Assembly (NCBI GenBank): GCA_900540475.1
Contig: UQGG01000073.1
Span: forward strand, 1 to 28,216
Source: an uncultured Robinsoniella sp.
Lineage (GTDB): Bacteria; Bacillota; Clostridia; Lachnospirales; Lachnospiraceae
Length of the DNA stretch: 28,216 nt
Reading direction: 5' to 3'
Shown here piece by piece: positions 1 to 7,736 of the stretch. The notes beneath the pieces were generated by a model, which had not been told where the DNA came from, did no database searches, and saw only the letters and a program-made list of their open reading frames with translations. Within the stretch, counting starts at the first letter, position 1. Each line of letters opens with the position of its first letter. The translations under genes and the position numbers were made by a program.

Positions 1-51
1 GATAGCTTGTTTAAGTGCGCCATTTTCTGGCTGTCCACGACTTTCTTTCAC
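1..51 (-). CDS. 5' end of a further gene of the peptide/nickel ABC operon (partial)
   Basis: Only about 17 codons lie in the window. A GTG at 51-49 opens a frame that reads to the window edge (VKESRGQPENGALKQAI). An AGGAGG sequence overlaps the stop codon of the upstream permease gene and sits 4 bases before the GTG, which is rather close. In this transporter family the permease pair is normally followed by one or two ATPase genes, so an ATPase subunit is the expected product. That is inference from gene order; no nucleotide-binding motif is visible in the part seen. Confidence 0.4.
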   Translation of the reverse strand, partial: MKESRGQPENGALKQAI

Positions 52-59
52 ACTACCTC

Positions 60-920
60 CTATTCATGTGCACTGTATGGGTCTACGATTTTCTTTAAAT
101 TTTCACCCAGTCTGTCGAATAACAGAACAATGATAACCAGCATCAGCCCCGGAAAAAATGCCAGCCACCACATGCCGGTGGAAATATATTTCATGGATTC
201 TGATAAAATAATTCCAATCGCCGGCTGTTCCGGTGACAACCCAAATCCCAGGAATGTAAGGGAAGATTCATGCATGATAGCATGGGGAAACATCAGGATC
301 AATCCGATGATAAACTGGGGAACCATATGCGGCAGTATGTGGTTAATAGTAATCCATCTGCTGGAATGACCAAGCCTTCTGGATACTTCTATGTATTGCT
401 GGGAACGGATCTGAAGTACCTCACTTCGAATCAGACGCGCCAGTCCGGTCCAGTGTGTTACCGCAACTCCAATAAGAACACCTTTTAAACCTTTTCCGCA
501 TGCAAAGGATATTAAAATTAATAATACTGTGTGGGGAATTCCCATGACTAAATCAATTAGCCAGTTAATAAAATGATCCAGCAGGGTGGAACCGGATGCT
601 GCAGCCACCCCTACAAATAGTGCAATTACCGCACTGACTGTGGATGCAACTGTCCCAACCACAATGCTGATTGACAAACCTTTTACCGTTCTCACTAACA
701 TATCTCTGCCCAATAAATCTGTACCAAATGGATGCTTTAAGGATGGCTTTAGTCCTTTTTGAGAAAAATCAGCCTGTATCAGATCATTGCTCATAAAAGT
801 ACCCGCAAGATATACCCCCAGTATAAATAGAAAGATAACAATGATTGTAATAATCGTGCGTGTTCTGCGGTTTATGCGCATCTTTTTTACTTTCGTTCTC
901 TCAGCTACACTATTGTTCAC
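60..920 (-). CDS. Peptide/nickel-type ABC transporter permease, DppC/OppC family
   Basis: This is the second inner-membrane subunit of an importer for peptides, nickel or metal chelates. The protein has 286 residues, a basic N-terminal tail (about 1-20), one membrane helix near 20-42 and then the five-helix permease core. A DppC-type EAA loop, where the ATPase docks, reads EVSRRLGHSSRWITINHILP near residues 178-197. The extracytoplasmic stretch with PFGTDLLGRDM is typical of OppC/DppC/NikC proteins. The start is GTG at 920-918, preceded by GGAGGG. The gene overlaps the end of the upstream permease gene by 11 bases, so the two are probably translationally coupled. The substrate cannot be read from the permease alone. 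Confidence 0.9.
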   Translation of the reverse strand: MNNSVAERTKVKKMRINRRTRTIITIIVIFLFILGVYLAGTFMSNDLIQADFSQKGLKPSLKHPFGTDLLGRDMLVRTVKGLSISIVVGTVASTVSAVIALFVGVAAASGSTLLDHFINWLIDLVMGIPHTVLLILISFACGKGLKGVLIGVAVTHWTGLARLIRSEVLQIRSQQYIEVSRRLGHSSRWITINHILPHMVPQFIIGLILMFPHAIMHESSLTFLGFGLSPEQPAIGIILSESMKYISTGMWWLAFFPGLMLVIIVLLFDRLGENLKKIVDPYSAHE

Positions 921-1911
921 TCTGATATCCCTCCCTGATCTGCGGATCTACCACTCCGTAAATTATATTTGCAAGCAGATTTCCCGTGAATACAAAAACT
1001 GCACTGAATAACGTAATTCCCAGCAACAGCGGCACATCTGATCCCATGCCTGCTGCGGAAGCCGCTGCTCCCAGTCCCGGATAGGAAAATACCGTTTCCG
1101 CCAGTACCGATCCGCCAAACAATTCACTAAAGGAACCAAACTGCATGGTAACTGCCGGAAGCATAATATTACGCAGACCGTGTCTCTTCAGAATGCGGAA
1201 CCGGGATTCCCCTTTTGCTTTTGCAAAAAGCACGTAATCGCTTTCCAATACATCTGTAAGCTTTTCCCGAGTATGCAATGCAATATTGGCAAATGACAAA
1301 AAGCTCAGTGTCAGCGCCGGCAGGATAAGATGGTGGAGCCGCTGCCAGATCGTGACCTGATCCGACGGCACTCCTTTGGGAACACTCATTCCCATTGGGA
1401 ACCATCCCAGCTTAGCCGAAAAGACCATCAGCAGTACAATTCCAATCCAGAATGTGGGAATGGCGCACATCGTCAGGCAGATCTTTTTTAAGATCCTGTC
1501 AGGCCATTTTCCATTGAATGCTCCCATGATACAGCCGATGGAAAATCCAATGATTCCCGATAGCAGCCATGCCGTAATCATAAGTGCCAGTGATGCCGCA
1601 AACTTTTCCCCTATAATATCCAGCACCGGCCTTCTATAGATCAGAGAGGTTCCGAAATCCCCATGGAGCAGGGATTTCGCCCAAATGCCAAACCGTTCCA
1701 CAGGCGGCTTGTCCAGTCCCCAGTACTGGGCAATCTTCTCTCTCTGTTCCATACTTACATTTGGTACAGCGCCTACATACTGCTGTACCGGATCCACCGG
1801 CGACATACTAACCAGAATGAAGCTTATGATACTGATTGCAATTAAAAGTGTAACCAGCCTGACCATATAACGGCCGGTAGTCTTAATAAATCTTTTTTTC
1901 CCCACTTTCAT
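910..1911 (-). CDS. Peptide/nickel-type ABC transporter permease, DppB/OppB family
   Basis: First inner-membrane subunit of the same importer, about 333 residues. An N-terminal membrane helix (VRLVTLLIAISIISFILV) is followed by a periplasmic-type loop with the family sequence YWGLDKPPVERFGIW, then the permease core. The EAA loop is near FAKAKGESRFRILKRHGLRN, and the C-terminal ETVFSYPGLG is typical of DppB. The frame can be extended to a TTG at 1926. However, AAGGAG lies just before the ATG at 1911, so the start is probably this ATG or the GTG at 1905, which is better spaced from it. The gene ends in TAG inside the DppC gene. Confidence 0.9.
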   Translation of the reverse strand: MKVGKKRFIKTTGRYMVRLVTLLIAISIISFILVSMSPVDPVQQYVGAVPNVSMEQREKIAQYWGLDKPPVERFGIWAKSLLHGDFGTSLIYRRPVLDIIGEKFAASLALMITAWLLSGIIGFSIGCIMGAFNGKWPDRILKKICLTMCAIPTFWIGIVLLMVFSAKLGWFPMGMSVPKGVPSDQVTIWQRLHHLILPALTLSFLSFANIALHTREKLTDVLESDYVLFAKAKGESRFRILKRHGLRNIMLPAVTMQFGSFSELFGGSVLAETVFSYPGLGAAASAAGMGSDVPLLLGITLFSAVFVFTGNLLANIIYGVVDPQIREGYQSEQ

Positions 1912-2001
1912 TTCTCCTTTTTCCAAAATTTATATCCATAAATATAATGCATAGCGCACAGCTGACAGATAGCAATTTTAAAACACGCTCTAACGCAATT
2001 A

Positions 2002-2028
2002 GGGGACCCGGCTAAATCGCCTGTCCCC
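2002..2028 (-). other. Intergenic hairpin between binding-protein and permease genes
   Basis: GGGGAC (2002-2007) and GTCCCC (2023-2028) form a six-base-pair stem. On the minus strand an inner GGC/GCC pair closes a GATTTA loop. It lies within 40 bases after the stop codon of the binding-protein gene. No run of T follows, so it is more likely a processing or stability stem-loop, which would keep binding-protein mRNA more abundant than permease mRNA, than a full terminator. Confidence 0.55.
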
Positions 2029-2039
2029 GTAAAGTTTCA

Positions 2040-3830
2040 TTATGAATTCCATTTCCATTCTGCCAAATTTGCAATCAATGGCCATGCGGCACCATGTGCA
2101 TGGATCCTCTGTTTACCAATATCCAGTCCGTCTTTTACATAATACAGATGCGACATATTCACATAGAATGCCCAGGGTGCCTCACCCCGCATGGAAGTAC
2201 CGGTTGTCCCATCCCATTGTGCTTTCTTCCACCATTCCAGTGATTCTTCGAATGTCTTTGAATTCATAGCTGTATCCAGATATTTATCCACTGTTTCATT
2301 TGTAAAAAATTCAGGATTATAGAAATCAGTTTTTCCGGCATTGCTGCTGTGGAATAACATATAGGAAGTCATCGGGCTGTCCGATCCCCAGCCCATGATC
2401 ATGGGTTCGGAGAACATTCTCTTCACGGTATCATCTGCGCTGACACCTTCCACATTGATTGCAATGCCCAGATTTTCTTTCGCCTGGTTTGCCACCGACA
2501 TGGCTACTGCCTGCCTCATGGAATCTCCTGCAAAATACATCAGGTTAAATTCAGCCTTTAACCCGTCTTTTTCGCGGATTCCATCATTATCTGTATCAAC
2601 CCAGCCTGCATCTTCCAAACCTTTTACGGCATAATCAATATCGGTATCGATTTTATCCTCTTCGTTCCACCAGGGAAGTCCGTCACATTCAGAATATGCC
2701 GGGTTTGCAAAACCGTTCAACGCCTCACTGATGATTTTTTCACGGTCAATTCCATAACTCATAGCTTTTCTGACTGCAAGATCGGAAGTTACATTATTTC
2801 CGATTTTGTATCCGTCTTCCGTTACCTTTCCTTCATCGGGTACAGTTGGCATTGTAATTCCGCGGTTATCAACGGAGTCCACCGATTCCACCCGCATTCC
2901 GTCAATCTGTGTGGTTGCCAGCGTTGCTGATGTAAGTGCAATGTCCACATCTCCTGACTGGGCAGCTACAAAACGGGCATCTTCTTCCTGCACAAGAAAC
3001 ACCGCTTTTTTAATTTCCGGCTGTTCCCCGTAATAGTCTTCATTTACTTCAAAAATGAACTGCTGTCCCTTATCCCACTGGGTTAATTTATAAGGTCCTG
3101 ATCCAATTGGCTCCATGCCAAAATCATCGGTATAGGAATCTTCCGGTACAATACCCGCTCCTGCCACCGTATAAATAAAAGTCACACATGGTTTATTTAG
3201 TTTAAATTCTACCGTATGATCATCAACTGCGGTACAGCTATCCAGCATTGTCAAATCCACATAAGTGGCTTTTTCTTTCGTTGTGTTAAAAGTAAATGCA
3301 ACATCGGATGCATTCAGTTCTTCACCGTTTGTAAATTTAACGCCATCCCGGATTTTAAATGTCCAGGTTAATCCGTCTTCGCTCATACTGTAATCGGAAG
3401 CCAGATCATTCTCCAGTTTATTCTCTCCGTTGATTTTAACAAGTGTACTATAGAGAGGTGAACCAGTGTAACCAAATCCGGTACAGGGATCCCAGCTATC
3501 CGTATCATTGGAAAAACCAACGGTAATTTCTGATTTTGCAGAAGTGTCTGTGTCATCACCCTTCTTGCTTTCCTTATCTCCCGCTTCCATATTTTTGTTT
3601 TCGGTACCCTGGCTTTCAGAACTCTGAATGACGCTATCCTGGCTGTCGTTTTCCTGGCTCCCGGTATTTTTGTCTTCGGTACTTTGATTTTCCGTACTCT
3701 GTCCTTGTGCTGCTTTATCATTCTGCTTAGCGATAGTTGTACCCGAATCGCCTGAACCACTGCAGCCTGATAAGATTGCTGCCATGCAAAATAGCGCAAT
3801 GACCGTTTTCATTCTCTTTTTCATTTGCAT
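2040..3830 (-). CDS. Peptide/nickel-family ABC transporter substrate-binding lipoprotein (SBP_bac_5)
   Basis: A 596-residue extracytoplasmic solute-binding protein. The lipoprotein signal peptide ends in LSGC (about residues 20-23), so the mature protein is lipid-anchored. Residues ~24-98 form a long Gln/Ser/Thr/Asp/Glu-rich linker of short imperfect repeats. The SBP_bac_5 fold follows: WDPCTGFGY, SMSEDGLTWTFKIRDGVKFTNGE and NASDVAFTFN are family landmarks. The C-terminus carries IHAHGAAWPL, a His-rich spot that could contact a metal chelate, so nickel or metallophore uptake is as plausible as peptide uptake. GGAGG precedes the ATG. The gene is first in the operon, with permeases downstream. 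Family assignment is firm; substrate is unknown. Confidence 0.92.
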   Translation of the reverse strand: MQMKKRMKTVIALFCMAAILSGCSGSGDSGTTIAKQNDKAAQGQSTENQSTEDKNTGSQENDSQDSVIQSSESQGTENKNMEAGDKESKKGDDTDTSAKSEITVGFSNDTDSWDPCTGFGYTGSPLYSTLVKINGENKLENDLASDYSMSEDGLTWTFKIRDGVKFTNGEELNASDVAFTFNTTKEKATYVDLTMLDSCTAVDDHTVEFKLNKPCVTFIYTVAGAGIVPEDSYTDDFGMEPIGSGPYKLTQWDKGQQFIFEVNEDYYGEQPEIKKAVFLVQEEDARFVAAQSGDVDIALTSATLATTQIDGMRVESVDSVDNRGITMPTVPDEGKVTEDGYKIGNNVTSDLAVRKAMSYGIDREKIISEALNGFANPAYSECDGLPWWNEEDKIDTDIDYAVKGLEDAGWVDTDNDGIREKDGLKAEFNLMYFAGDSMRQAVAMSVANQAKENLGIAINVEGVSADDTVKRMFSEPMIMGWGSDSPMTSYMLFHSSNAGKTDFYNPEFFTNETVDKYLDTAMNSKTFEESLEWWKKAQWDGTTGTSMRGEAPWAFYVNMSHLYYVKDGLDIGKQRIHAHGAAWPLIANLAEWKWNS

Positions 3831-3857
3831 TTCCTCCCATTTCTGTTGTGTTTTTCC

Positions 3858-3886
3858 ATTATATCTATAAACAATATGTCACACAA
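3858..3886 (-). promoter_or_regulatory. Probable promoter of the peptide/nickel ABC operon
   Basis: On the minus strand, TTGTGT (3886-3881) and TATAAT (3863-3858) are separated by 17 bases, just upstream of the binding-protein gene. This leaves a short leader of roughly 20 bases. The -10 box is perfect; the -35 box matches the consensus in its first three bases only. Confidence 0.55.
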
Positions 3887-3958
3887 GCTCCCCCTGGGGT
3901 TCTTTTTCTAATTTATATGTAATATGCCTGAGGGAGATAAAAATAGCAGAAAAACTCG

Positions 3959-3991
3959 AAAAAAGGGCAATTCTCCGTTCTGATAACTGCC
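3959..3991 (-). terminator. Rho-independent terminator-like hairpin upstream of the ABC operon promoter
   Basis: On the minus strand, GGCAGTT (3991-3985) pairs with AATTGCC (3972-3966) with one G-U pair around a 12-base loop, and then runs into CTTTTTT. It would stop a minus-strand transcript coming from about 4100-4000. The rest of the 3831-4223 gap holds no gene I can support. It contains the two flanking promoters, a GTAAG/CTTAC stem near 4001-4021, and a 66-codon open frame that I do not recognise. Confidence 0.5.
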
Positions 3992-4133
3992 TGTAATCCC
4001 TTGTAAGGAATGTGTGCTTACCAATACTTTGCATTTTGGTGTCTAACGGCAACCCGGGGGATAGGATACATCGCTGCATAGGACTTAGGCTCTTTTCAGT
4101 ATATAAATGAACTTATTAATTCTTATTTTCTTA

Positions 4134-4162
4134 TTGATAATTATTTAACTATATATTTTAAT
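4134..4162 (+). promoter_or_regulatory. Candidate promoter of the ACR3-like gene
   Basis: TTGATA (4134-4139), a 17-base spacer and TTTAAT (4157-4162) lie in an AT-rich stretch about 60 bases before the gene. A second candidate with -10 TATGAT at 4168-4173 overlaps it. GGAGG at 4209-4213 is the ribosome site. I see no ArsR-type operator. Confidence 0.45.
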
Positions 4163-4223
4163 CCCATTATGATAAAATATACGCACATACAATCTAACAA
4201 TAATTTATGGAGGTTTATTTAAA

Positions 4224-5171
4224 ATGAATATCATAGGCAAATTACAGCCGGTAATTATAATCATGGCAGCATTATCCGGAATGTTACTGGGTACCTTTAC
4301 TTCCCTGGGTTCTTTCTCATCCGGGTTAATCGAAATCTTCTTAATGTTACTATTATATATACTGTTTTTATCAGTAGATCTAAAGCAGATTAAAAAATCA
4401 TTTTCTAATATACGTTTTACCGCTTCTGCAGTAGTGATAAATTTTCTCATTACCCCTGTGCTGGGCTATCTTCTGGGTCAAATTTTCTTTTCTTCTTCCA
4501 TAGATATCCGAATTGGACTGCTTATGCTTTTAGTAACACCTTGTACAGACTGGTACTTAGTGTTTACCGGTTTAAGCGGCGGAAATGTGGAGCTGGGCAT
4601 GTCTATTCTCCCATTAAATCTGATTATGCAAATTGTTCTCATGCCTGTATATTTACTTATTTTCATTGGAAATGAAGCAAAAATGGATGTGGGAACTATA
4701 GTGACAAGCATTATCTTTGTATTAATTATTCCATTTCTGTTATCGCTGATTACGAAAAAGATTACGAAGAACAATATTAAATTTAAAGACCTGTTACAGC
4801 ATCAAGGTGATAATTTACAGCTGCTGTTTTTATGTTTGGCAGTTATCTCCATGTTCGCTTCTGAAGGTCAGAATATGATAGAAAATCCAATGTTACTGGT
4901 CAAAATGTTCGTTCCGCTGCTGCTGTTTTTCTCTATCATCTTCTGCCTTGTACAAATTGTGGGCAAGAGACTGCATTTTGGTAAAAAAGATATCATAGCA
5001 CTTGAATTTACTACCTTAGCCAGAAACTCTCCGCTATCCCTGGCAATCGCAGTAGCCACATTCCCGGATCAGCCCCTCATCTCTTTAGCATTGGTAATCG
5101 GACCTTTAATTGAATTACCTGTACTGTCAGTTATATCCGCTATTTTAAATAAGTGGGAAAAAAGAATTTAG
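4224..5171 (+). CDS. ACR3/BASS-family membrane transporter (arsenite-exporter-like)
   Basis: A 315-residue membrane protein with about ten hydrophobic segments covering nearly the whole chain. It belongs to the bile acid:sodium symporter superfamily, which includes the ACR3 arsenite exporters. The sequence LVTPCTDWYLVFTGLSGGN places a cysteine (C107) where ACR3 proteins have their functionally important Cys in helix 4. RNSPLSLAIAVATF and GPLIELPVL (a Glu in a late helix) also match ACR3-type landmarks. The ATG follows GGAGG by 10 bases. No arsR, arsC or other arsenic gene is nearby, so arsenite as substrate is inferred from family only; another anion is possible. The stop codon lies 3 bases before the first BlaI-type operator. 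Confidence 0.75.
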   Translation: MNIIGKLQPVIIIMAALSGMLLGTFTSLGSFSSGLIEIFLMLLLYILFLSVDLKQIKKSFSNIRFTASAVVINFLITPVLGYLLGQIFFSSSIDIRIGLLMLLVTPCTDWYLVFTGLSGGNVELGMSILPLNLIMQIVLMPVYLLIFIGNEAKMDVGTIVTSIIFVLIIPFLLSLITKKITKNNIKFKDLLQHQGDNLQLLFLCLAVISMFASEGQNMIENPMLLVKMFVPLLLFFSIIFCLVQIVGKRLHFGKKDIIALEFTTLARNSPLSLAIAVATFPDQPLISLALVIGPLIELPVLSVISAILNKWEKRI

Positions 5172-5174
5172 ATC

Positions 5175-5246
5175 ACTACTACAATAGTCATTGACTTCAT
5201 GTGACTATTGTGATAGTATAACAATATAGTTAACTATTGCAGTAGT
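5175..5246 (+). promoter_or_regulatory. Three BlaI-type operators around the repressor promoter
   Basis: Three dyads of the form ACTA-N6-TAGT occur at 5175-5188, 5204-5217 and 5233-5246. Their starts are exactly 29 bases apart. A near-consensus promoter runs through them: TTGACT at 5191-5196, a 17-base spacer and TAGTAT at 5214-5219. The first dyad lies upstream of -35, the second overlaps -10, and the third covers the start region and early leader. This is the expected layout for autorepression by the BlaI/MecI/CopY-type regulator encoded directly downstream. Confidence 0.85.
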
Positions 5247-5268
5247 CACATGAGAGGAGTATTTAGAT

Positions 5269-5628
5269 ATGGATATGAAGCTTTTCGATTCAGAATTAAA
5301 AGTAATGGAGATTTTATGGAAGGAAGGTGATCTTTCCGCCGGACAAATAGCAAAAATGTTAAAAGATGAAACCGGCTGGAACAGAAACACAACTTATACT
5401 GTGATTAAAAAATGTATTGCAAAGGGAGCCATTGAACGTTATGAACCGAATTTTATGTGCCGCAGCATGATCAGCAGAGAACAGGCGCAGAATTATGAGA
5501 CAACGGAATTAATTGATAAAATGTTCGACGGATCTAAAGAACAATTTTTTGCCGCATTTTTAAATGGTAAAAACCTCACAGATAACGAGGTTGAACAATT
5601 ACGGCTTCTAGTTGAAAAGCTGAAATGA
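5269..5628 (+). CDS. BlaI/MecI/CopY-family transcriptional repressor
   Basis: A 119-residue protein, the usual length for this family. The N-terminal winged helix (about residues 1-75) contains LFDSELKVMEILWKEGDLSAGQIAKML and TGWNRNTTYTVIKKCIAKGAI, the characteristic recognition-helix region. The C-terminal part (about 80-119) is the dimerisation helix region that BlaR1-type proteases cleave in relatives. Three matching palindromes sit in its own promoter, so it very likely represses itself and the protease gene that follows after 11 bases. GAGGAG lies before the ATG. The inducing signal is unknown. No beta-lactamase gene is present in the window, so antibiotic resistance should not be assumed. 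Confidence 0.93.
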   Translation: MDMKLFDSELKVMEILWKEGDLSAGQIAKMLKDETGWNRNTTYTVIKKCIAKGAIERYEPNFMCRSMISREQAQNYETTELIDKMFDGSKEQFFAAFLNGKNLTDNEVEQLRLLVEKLK

Positions 5629-5639
5629 GGTGAATAAAT

Positions 5640-7439
5640 ATGAATGTTCTTCAGTTGAGCATTTCAGGGGGATTATTGATTATAGGAATTATGGTTGTCC
5701 GGGCACTTTCCATCAACCGGATTTCAAAAAAGTTTTTTGTCTTACTGTGGGATATTGTTTTATTGCGGCTCCTTTTTCCATTTACTGTCACTTTTCAATT
5801 TATCACAACAAATTTATTTACATCTGTACCAAAACAAATAGACCAGGTTATTCAGCAGAGAGTTGCGGATCTTCCAATTATAAAAGGCACCTCCGGTACT
5901 TATCTTCCGGCTGGCGCGGGAGTTTCACAACAGGAAAATATTCCTGTTTTTCAAATCATATGGTTATCCGGCTTGATTGCATTATCCCTATTTTTTATTA
6001 TTGCATACTATAGAGACTATCGGAAGCTGCGGGAAGCACTGCCCATCAAACACAATATATTCCTAGACCACTGGATGAAGGAAAAACAGCTTAAAAGAAA
6101 GGTTGTAATCCTGCTTTCAGACCGGGTAAATACACCGGTTACTTATGGTATTTTCTCGCCTAAAATTATACTTCCACGTACAATGGATCTGACTGACCAC
6201 AAAGCACTTAAGTTTGTGCTGGAACATGAACTTGTCCATATAAAATGCCATGATAATCTCTGGAAGATCGTTGCGCTGGCTGCCCTGTGTATCCATTGGT
6301 TTAATCCTGTTGTCTGGATAATGCAGATTCTGTTTAACCGGGATCTTGAACTGTCCTGTGACGAAAAGGTGATAACATCGGTGGGCGCAGAACAGCGGCA
6401 GGAATATGCCCTTACGCTGATTAACCTTGCCGGGAACAAATCCGGAATCTCCTTTCTGCACAGCAGTTTTGGTAAGAATGTAATCAAAGAAAGGATTGTG
6501 TCAATTATGAAATACAAAAAAACTTCTATTATAAGTATTATATGCGTGATTGTATTAATTACAGCTGTATCCGTATTTTGGTTCATCTCACCGGGCAATG
6601 ATCAAATTCCAGCCTCTGCTTCCAAAAATGATAAACATACCGAAGAAGCCCAGACAACCTCCGACAGCCAGAAAGAAACCGGAAGCAAAAGTGACCTGTC
6701 ACAGGTAGAAAACCAGAAAAAAATAATAGCGCCGGCAGCCGATATGAAATCAAAAGAATCTGAGCGGCAGAATCAAAAAACTACAGATTCCGAAAAGAAA
6801 TCGGGGAATGAAAATAAAACGCCAAAAACACAACCCATAGAAACAGAAGCCATAACAGAAGCAGCAAAAGAAACAAATAAAACGGTGCCCCCCGAAACCA
6901 GCACCTCGTCTGGCTTCGTTACAAAAATTGAAGGCAGTACCATGTATTTACAGGAAGAGGGGCATGGAGACAGCAAGGTTGCATATGAATTAATCAATGC
7001 CGTAATTAACATACCGGACGGTGTCAGAATGAATCAAACCGTTGAAGTCCATTACTATACAAAAGACGGGAAAAATGTTGCCACAGAGGTAAACGGAGAT
7101 GGTACGGGTACAAAACCGATAGATACCGGGGATTATTTTAGCGGCAGCTATGAGCTGGAAAAAGACGGCATGACAATTAAATTAAGCATCAGTTCCTATA
7201 CGGACTTGTACACCTCAGCGCGGGGAAATGTCATGGGCACCATCATAAACAATGATGGGACGGAATCCGGATTTTATGGTGAGCTTATCATGACAGATAC
7301 GGTTAACCAATATGACGTCACCACCGACAGTGGTCTGTCCTGCAGTTTCGTCTTCTCTGGCGACACTTTAAATATTTCGTCTTCACCTGATACAATATCC
7401 GGAGCCTATACGAAAACCAGTGCATACCGCCCTTCATAG
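5640..7439 (+). CDS. BlaR1-like M56-family membrane metalloprotease/antirepressor with an unusual C-terminal domain
   Basis: A 599-residue membrane protein paired with the BlaI-type repressor. Hydrophobic segments lie near residues 5-24, 31-55 and 104-124. The cytoplasmic zinc-protease core carries HELVH at residues 196-200, followed by ELSCDE at 237-242, the usual M56 third-ligand region. A last membrane helix (~297-318) leads outside. Beyond it is a long Ser/Thr/Lys/Glu-rich linker (~322-425) and a C-terminal region of about 170 residues with beta-rich character. This is not the penicillin-binding sensor of classical BlaR1: I see no SxxK serine motif. By family knowledge, ligand sensing outside triggers cleavage of the repressor inside. 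GAGGTG before the ATG overlaps the repressor gene's stop codon. The ligand is unknown. Confidence 0.88.
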   Translation: MNVLQLSISGGLLIIGIMVVRALSINRISKKFFVLLWDIVLLRLLFPFTVTFQFITTNLFTSVPKQIDQVIQQRVADLPIIKGTSGTYLPAGAGVSQQENIPVFQIIWLSGLIALSLFFIIAYYRDYRKLREALPIKHNIFLDHWMKEKQLKRKVVILLSDRVNTPVTYGIFSPKIILPRTMDLTDHKALKFVLEHELVHIKCHDNLWKIVALAALCIHWFNPVVWIMQILFNRDLELSCDEKVITSVGAEQRQEYALTLINLAGNKSGISFLHSSFGKNVIKERIVSIMKYKKTSIISIICVIVLITAVSVFWFISPGNDQIPASASKNDKHTEEAQTTSDSQKETGSKSDLSQVENQKKIIAPAADMKSKESERQNQKTTDSEKKSGNENKTPKTQPIETEAITEAAKETNKTVPPETSTSSGFVTKIEGSTMYLQEEGHGDSKVAYELINAVINIPDGVRMNQTVEVHYYTKDGKNVATEVNGDGTGTKPIDTGDYFSGSYELEKDGMTIKLSISSYTDLYTSARGNVMGTIINNDGTESGFYGELIMTDTVNQYDVTTDSGLSCSFVFSGDTLNISSSPDTISGAYTKTSAYRPS

Positions 7440-7456
7440 TTACTCTGATATACAGC

Positions 7457-7508
7457 ATAGAGGATGCCGCAAACTATCGAATTATTCGATTTTTTGCGCA
7501 TCCTCTAT
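7457..7508. terminator. Bidirectional hairpin terminator between convergent operons
   Basis: ATAGAGGATGC and GCATCCTCTAT form an 11-base-pair outer stem, continued by GCAAA/TTTGC with one bulge. Inside is a second hairpin, ATCGAAT-T-ATTCGAT (7476-7490), followed on the plus strand by TTTTT. It lies 17 bases after the stop of the M56 protease gene and also faces the minus-strand B12 operon. The 63 bases that follow hold only a run of short catatcatt-like repeats. Confidence 0.7.
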
Positions 7509-7571
7509 CATTTCATATCATTACATATCATTTTGTATCATTTGAAACTCTGTCATTTAAAAATTCCAAAT

Positions 7572-7736
7572 CTAGTACAGCATTGTGTAAATAACTGTGA
7601 ATAGAGTACCTGAAATCTGCGTCAGGTGTGCGTCTGCGAAGTGAGGGCGTAGTGGGCTACGATTAGCTTCGCAGACGTGCACCTGGCGGAGATAGCGGGT
7701 GCTATATTCATAGTTATTTGTGCAATGCAGTACTAG
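7572..7736 (+). repeat. 165-bp near-palindromic element (MITE-like or structured RNA)
   Basis: Two 70-base arms (7572-7641 and 7667-7736), both starting at the outside with CTAGTAC, are inverted copies around a 25-base centre. The centre holds a perfect CGTAG-TGGG-CTACG hairpin (7648-7661). Counting by eye, 56 of 70 arm positions pair exactly. Nine of the other 14 are G-T pairs on the plus strand, so plus-strand RNA could pair at 65 of 70 positions. The outer end supplies the TAG stop codon of the CGGC gene on the minus strand. No transposase is nearby. It may be a non-autonomous mobile repeat or a structured RNA. Confidence 0.85.

Noticed and set aside
3383..3799. A 138-codon alternate frame within the binding-lipoprotein gene
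   Set aside because: It arises from the low-complexity linker coding sequence read in another frame; Lys/Arg-rich with no family similarity.
3879..4079. A 66-codon open frame on the minus strand upstream of the peptide/nickel binding-protein gene
   Set aside because: No ribosome site of note, no recognisable domain, and it runs through a terminator-like hairpin and the -35 box of the next promoter. Kept only as part of an unexplained block.
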